From positions 1 through 64,000 of the forward strand of contig CAJTIR010000003.1 of NCBI GenBank assembly GCA_910576385.1: a stretch of 64,000 nucleotides of DNA, in the 5' to 3' direction. This stretch comes from Lachnospiraceae bacterium. GTDB lineage: Bacteria > Bacillota > Clostridia > Lachnospirales > Lachnospiraceae. Position numbers and translations under genes: made by a program. A model generated the notes under the pieces. It had not been told where the DNA came from and searched no databases. It worked only from the letters and a program-made list of their open reading frames with translations. Shown here in pieces: positions 60,590 to 64,000 of this stretch (positions are counted from its first letter, which is position 1; each line of letters begins with the position of its first letter).

Positions 60590-62221
60590 ATGAGTGGGGA
60601 AAAACAGAGCAGATTATACAAGGAACTTGCAGAACAATATCGGGATAAAAATATCAACCAAGCTTGGTTGTGTTATGAAAATGCATTGTATCATTATCAA
60701 AAGGAGTGTGTAACAGAAGTTTCAGATATAGACAAAGAGACTGGGTTACGCAGTGAACAAATGGATCCATTTTGCAGAGAATGCAGCAACGCAATGAGAG
60801 CGTTAGAAAATCAGCCAGGTTTTGTTGTGGCAAAGACAGCAGTGATATTATTATCTTACAATCATGGTGAACTTACACAGGCATGTATTGAGAGTCTTCG
60901 TCAAAATAATAGTCCAAAAACTTATGAGTTGATTGTGGTGGATAATGCTTCCACAGATGGGATTGTACAATGGCTTCGGCAGCAGAAGGATATTCGGCTG
61001 ATTGAGAATCAGGAAAATCAGGGGTTTCCGTATGGCTGCAATCAGGGAATTGCCCTGGCCAGAGAGGAATCTAATATTTTGTTATTGAATAATGATACAA
61101 TTGTTCCGCCAAATGCTATTTTTTGGCTGCGTATGGGGTTATACGAGAAAGAGCAGATCGGAGCAGTTGGCAGTGTGTCTAACAATGTAGTCAATTATCA
61201 GCAGGTACCACAGCATTTTGAGACGGTCAAAGAGTGGTTAGAATTTGCGGCAGAAAATAATGTTCCTATGAAATATCCTTATGAGAAAAAAGGTTGGTTA
61301 GTAGGGTTTGCCATGTTAATTAGGAGAACTGCACTGAGACAGGTTTTGGCCAAGGAGCAGGCAGTGTCGAAAACAGTTTTGCCAGAAATTTTAGATACGC
61401 GTTTTTCTCCTGGTAATTTTGAGGATAATGATCTGAGCATCCGTCTGCTGCTGGCAGGATATCAACTTCGCTTAGTCAAAAATAGTTTTATTTTTCATTA
61501 TGGCAGTAAGGCATTTCAGAGAGCGCCAGAACAGTTTTTAAATTTATTACAAATAAATCAGAAGAAATTGGCTGAAAAGTATGGGATGGATTTAATTCCA
61601 AACAGTGCAGTGGAGACCGCGCTTGTTAATATGATAACGTCCAGAGAAACATCATTGCGAGTGTTGGAGATCGGTTGTAAGTTGGGAGCAACATTGGCAC
61701 GAATTGAAAGTCGTTTTCCCAGTGCTGAGGTATTGGGGATTGAAAAAAACGAATTTTTAGCGCGTCTTGCCAGTGGAGTGACCAATGTAGTTCAAGGAGA
61801 TTTTTTGGAAATGGTAACAGAAGAACTTTGCCAGAACTGTAAAGTTGACAGTCTGGATGAAGCTTCTCAGTTAAATAAATCTTTTGATTATATTTTGATG
61901 GATAAAGTGCTCACCGATCAGGCCAAACAGTTTTTGGAGAAGGCAAAAGTGTGTCTATCTGCAAATGGAAAGATTTTGATCGTCGTTTATAATGCTCAAT
62001 GTATTAGATCAGTTCGCAGTGATGTGGAGAAAGGATTTACATTGGATGAATTAACAGAACTTTGTAATGCATGTAAATTGCAGATTCTAAGGTTTAACTA
62101 TCAGAGCGCGCAGCTTTCCAAGGCGGAGAAGCAAAAGATTGTGGAATTGTGTGGAAGCTGGGACCATCCAATGCGTCTCTTATATGAGGCAGAAAAATTT
62201 ATCTTTGAGACGGCAGTGTAG
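60590..62221 (+). CDS. GT2 glycosyltransferase fused to a methyltransferase-like domain
   Basis: A 543-residue protein. Residues 1-75 are a helical lead. Residues about 83-330 are a GT2 (rhamnosyltransferase-like) domain: AVILLSYNHGELTQACI, LIVVDNASTDGIVQWL, NILLLNNDTIVPPNAI (DT/DxD site) and GNFEDNDLSIRLLLAGY. Residues about 355-540 are a methyltransferase fold with VLEIGCKLGATLARIESRFP. The motif IGCKLGATL is nearly the same as in the fusion at 40618. GAGGAGG precedes ATG 60590. It may add a sugar and methylate it or cap the chain. Confidence 0.82.
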   Translation: MSGEKQSRLYKELAEQYRDKNINQAWLCYENALYHYQKECVTEVSDIDKETGLRSEQMDPFCRECSNAMRALENQPGFVVAKTAVILLSYNHGELTQACIESLRQNNSPKTYELIVVDNASTDGIVQWLRQQKDIRLIENQENQGFPYGCNQGIALAREESNILLLNNDTIVPPNAIFWLRMGLYEKEQIGAVGSVSNNVVNYQQVPQHFETVKEWLEFAAENNVPMKYPYEKKGWLVGFAMLIRRTALRQVLAKEQAVSKTVLPEILDTRFSPGNFEDNDLSIRLLLAGYQLRLVKNSFIFHYGSKAFQRAPEQFLNLLQINQKKLAEKYGMDLIPNSAVETALVNMITSRETSLRVLEIGCKLGATLARIESRFPSAEVLGIEKNEFLARLASGVTNVVQGDFLEMVTEELCQNCKVDSLDEASQLNKSFDYILMDKVLTDQAKQFLEKAKVCLSANGKILIVVYNAQCIRSVRSDVEKGFTLDELTELCNACKLQILRFNYQSAQLSKAEKQKIVELCGSWDHPMRLLYEAEKFIFETAV

Positions 62222-62260
62222 TTACATTTTGAGAAATTGTTGTAGTTGTGGGAAGGAAAA

Positions 62261-63406
62261 ATGACGATGTTATCAGTCTGTATTATCACAAAAAATGAAG
62301 AGAAAAATATTAAGCGCTGCCTTGCCAGTTTGTCTGGTTACGGCTTTGAATTGGTGGTAGTAGATACTGGCTCCACGGATGGCACCATCGAAGCAGTGAG
62401 AGAATTTACAGATCGAATCTATCAATTTGAATGGTGTGACGATTTTGCGGCGGCTAAAAATTATGCGATTTCAAAAGCACAGCATGATCTGGTGTTGGTG
62501 GTAGACAGTGATGAATTTTTGGAACCTCTTACAGATATGGATTTCAAGAAACTGAAACAGTTTATTGATCAAGAATCCACAGGGATTGGACGTATTTACA
62601 GGAGAAATGTTTTTGTCAGAGATGGGGTTCAACAGGAGAATAGAGAATGGATCAATCGGATTTTTGACCGCAGGAAATTTTATTATCAGGGCAGAATTCA
62701 TGAGCAGGTGGTATTACGCAAAACCGGACAAAAACCGGTAAAGGAACCTAAAACCTGGTTATCGCCTTTGACTTTTTTGCATACGGGATATGACCTTAGT
62801 CCAGAGGAAAAGGGGCGCAAAGCAAAAAGAAATATTGATTTGCTTGAGAAAGAACTTTCATATGTTACAGCAAAACAGGAGGAGCTGCGAGAGAAAAATA
62901 AATTGGTTGAGGCAGCAGAACTTGAGGCGCAGATTCCATATTTACTGTATCAGCTTGGCAAGAGTTATTATATGGCGGGAAAATCTACACAGGCATGTGA
63001 ATATTTTGACAGAGGGCTTAGTTATGACTTGAATCCTAAGCTTGAGTATGTCATTGATATGGTGGAGACATATGGTTATGCCTTGCTTAACAGTGGACAA
63101 GAACAAGCCGCTTTGTCATTTGAAAATATTTATCAAGAGTTTGGCGCCAGTGCAGATTTTCAGTTTCTTATGGGGTTAATTTATATGAAAAATGCCAGAT
63201 TTGATGCAGCGATTGGGGAGTTTGAGAAGGCATTGAAACAACCATATTGTAGAAGCGTAGGGGTCAATTCTTATGTGGCAAATTATAATATTGGAGTGAT
63301 TTATGAGTGCCTAGGACATTTAGAAGAAGCAAAGGAATCTTATCAAAAGTGTGGAAATTATGAGCCGGCGAAGAAGAGGCTGCAACTGATTGCAGATGAT
63401 GCATAA
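62261..63406 (+). CDS. GT2 glycosyltransferase with C-terminal TPR repeats
   Basis: A protein of about 381 residues. The GT2 domain near the N-terminus has SVCIITKNEEKNIKRCLAS, LVVVDTGSTDGTIEAV, WCDDFAAAKNYAISKA and LVLVVDSDEFLEPL (DxDE). The C-terminal 180 residues hold TPR-like repeats (LGKSYYMAGKSTQACEYFDR, FLMGLIYMKNARFDAAIGEF, YNIGVIYECLGHLEEAKESY). This layout is shared with peptide and flagellin glycosyltransferases such as SunS-like and O-GlcNAc-type proteins in Firmicutes. Being the nearest transferase to the flagellin gene, it is a candidate for the priming enzyme that glycosylates flagellin. ATG 62261 or 62267 can serve as start. Confidence 0.82.
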   Translation: MTMLSVCIITKNEEKNIKRCLASLSGYGFELVVVDTGSTDGTIEAVREFTDRIYQFEWCDDFAAAKNYAISKAQHDLVLVVDSDEFLEPLTDMDFKKLKQFIDQESTGIGRIYRRNVFVRDGVQQENREWINRIFDRRKFYYQGRIHEQVVLRKTGQKPVKEPKTWLSPLTFLHTGYDLSPEEKGRKAKRNIDLLEKELSYVTAKQEELREKNKLVEAAELEAQIPYLLYQLGKSYYMAGKSTQACEYFDRGLSYDLNPKLEYVIDMVETYGYALLNSGQEQAALSFENIYQEFGASADFQFLMGLIYMKNARFDAAIGEFEKALKQPYCRSVGVNSYVANYNIGVIYECLGHLEEAKESYQKCGNYEPAKKRLQLIADDA

Positions 63407-63443
63407 AGAATTTTGTTTCACTGATAAAATCAGGAAAATCTGC

Positions 63444-63472
63444 TTGAGATTTCCAATTGCCGCTGTTATAAT
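63444..63472 (+). promoter_or_regulatory. Sigma-A promoter with extended -10 for the flagellin gene
   Basis: TTGAGA at 63444-63449, a 17-bp spacer and TATAAT at 63467-63472 preceded by TGT. I see no sigma-28 type sequence (TAAA with GCCGATAA at the right distance) in the gap, which is unusual for a major flagellin. Confidence 0.75.
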
Positions 63473-63489
63473 AAAAACGAAAGAAAGTC

Positions 63490-63593
63490 TTATAGCATAG
63501 CATTGCTGTAAGGGATTTCTGGAACAGACGAAAGATCAAAGACAGCAATCAGTAAGAAGCATTAAATTTTATGCTAATACTCAGGAAGGGAGG
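63490..63593 (+). promoter_or_regulatory. Structured 5' leader of the flagellin mRNA
   Basis: The leader is about 120 nt. CTTATAGCA (63490-63498) can pair with TGCTGTAAG (63505-63513). Alternatively ATTGCTGT (63503-63510) can pair with ACAGCAAT (63542-63549), so the two structures exclude each other. AGCAT (63558-63562) can pair with ATGCT (63571-63575) just before the ribosome site GGAAGGGAGG (63584-63593). The two GGA-type motifs over the ribosome site resemble CsrA targets on hag leaders. Confidence 0.5.
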
Positions 63594-63600
63594 TATATCT

Positions 63601-64000
63601 ATGAGTATTTCTAGTATCAGTAATGTCAGCAGAAGAAATTTATATCAAAATTATCGTCAGCTTGCCAGTGGCAAACGGATTAATTCTGCTGCGGATGATG
63701 CAGCAGGACTTTCCATTGCCGAGAAACTGCGTACACAGAGAAATGGTTATGACGTAGGCAGACGCAATGCAGCGACATCCAAAGATATGGTGAATGTAGC
63801 AGAGGGAGGATTGTCAACGATTACAGATTCCTTGCAGCGCATCCGTGAATTGGGCGTACAGGCATCTAATACCGCGATTTATGGCGATTCTGAGCGAAAT
63901 GCTATGCAGCAGGAGATTGACCAGTTAAAACAGTCCATTTCTGATGCAGCTAAAAACACAACCTTTAATACCATGAATCTGTTGGATGGGAAGATGGGAA
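63601..64000 (+). CDS. Flagellin, N-terminal part (cut by window edge)
   Basis: The first 133 residues of a flagellin. RNLYQNYRQLASGKRIN and SAADDAAGLSIAEKLRTQ are the conserved D0/D1 signature, followed by NVAEGGLSTITDSLQRIREL, ASNTAIYGDSERNAMQQEI and TTFNTMNLLDGK. Compared with typical flagellins, the stretch before ASGKRIN is about ten residues shorter, so the D0 helix is truncated at its N-terminus. Strong GGAAGGGAGG site before ATG 63601; an in-frame ATG at 63571 lacks one. It is the structural subunit of the flagellar filament, or a minor variant, and the likely acceptor for the glycan made by the preceding genes. Confidence 0.93.
   Translation, partial: MSISSISNVSRRNLYQNYRQLASGKRINSAADDAAGLSIAEKLRTQRNGYDVGRRNAATSKDMVNVAEGGLSTITDSLQRIRELGVQASNTAIYGDSERNAMQQEIDQLKQSISDAAKNTTFNTMNLLDGKMG

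Noticed and set aside
1-64000. CRISPR arrays, tRNA or rRNA genes
   Set aside because: No regularly spaced repeats and no cloverleaf or rRNA-like conserved sequence were seen on either strand; a computed search (tRNAscan, Infernal) would be needed to exclude small RNAs.

Overview
The window looks like part of a surface or flagellar glycosylation island from a motile, low-GC Firmicute, most likely a Clostridia/Lachnospiraceae-type gut bacterium. The reasons are AT-rich DNA with strong AGGAGG-type ribosome binding sites, frequent TTG/GTG starts, a flagellin gene at the right edge (63601 onward), and about 50 tightly packed genes for glycosyltransferases, sugar-nucleotide enzymes and methyltransferases. 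All genes except one (57055-58080) point rightward, with short gaps or overlaps. I saw no tRNA, rRNA, CRISPR array or intact insertion sequence.

Region by region. 1-1237: a 5'-truncated GT4 glycosyltransferase and a small GT2-like protein. 1566-19142: a CDP-sugar block with a radical SAM/SPASM enzyme, rfbF, a frameshifted rfbG, a split transketolase, an FkbM methyltransferase, a sugar C-methyltransferase, an SDR, a GT8, an N-formyltransferase, a DegT aminotransferase, a GT2, a second FkbM (frameshifted), an acetolactate-synthase-like TPP enzyme, a third FkbM and an aldo/keto reductase. The inferred product is a methylated, possibly branched-chain and N-formylated 6-deoxy sugar. 19161-25250: a three-part protein ending in a citrate-lyase-ligase-like nucleotidyltransferase, an FAD oxidoreductase, an SGNH-like protein and a TagB-like transferase. 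25556-27552: a methyltransferase/HAD/nucleotidyltransferase operon with its own promoter. 27600-32283: two near-identical AAA-ATPase-like/PD-(D/E)XK genes in direct repeat around a GT2 gene. 32292-42654: a run of glycosyltransferases (CgeB-like, GT2, DUF4422, GT4, and a GT2-GT2-methyltransferase fusion). 42771-56491: a pseudaminic acid operon (pseB, pseF, pseI, pseG, pseC) with accessory genes including an ATP-grasp/formyltransferase fusion. 57055-63406: more glycosyltransferases. 63601 to the end: flagellin.

How it fits together: one set of genes makes an unusual CDP-linked sugar, another makes CMP-pseudaminic acid or a 7-N-formyl variant, and many transferases and O-methyltransferases assemble and decorate a glycan. 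The adjacent flagellin is the likely, but unproven, acceptor.

The most notable feature is a set of long poly-G tracts inside coding regions (G8 in rfbG, G11 in an FkbM methyltransferase, G7 in the C-methyltransferase). The two longest are out of frame by exactly one G. This is the pattern of slipped-strand phase variation, although homopolymer sequencing error must be excluded. The second is the pair of repeats with 479 bp of perfect identity flanking a glycosyltransferase gene, which recombination could delete.
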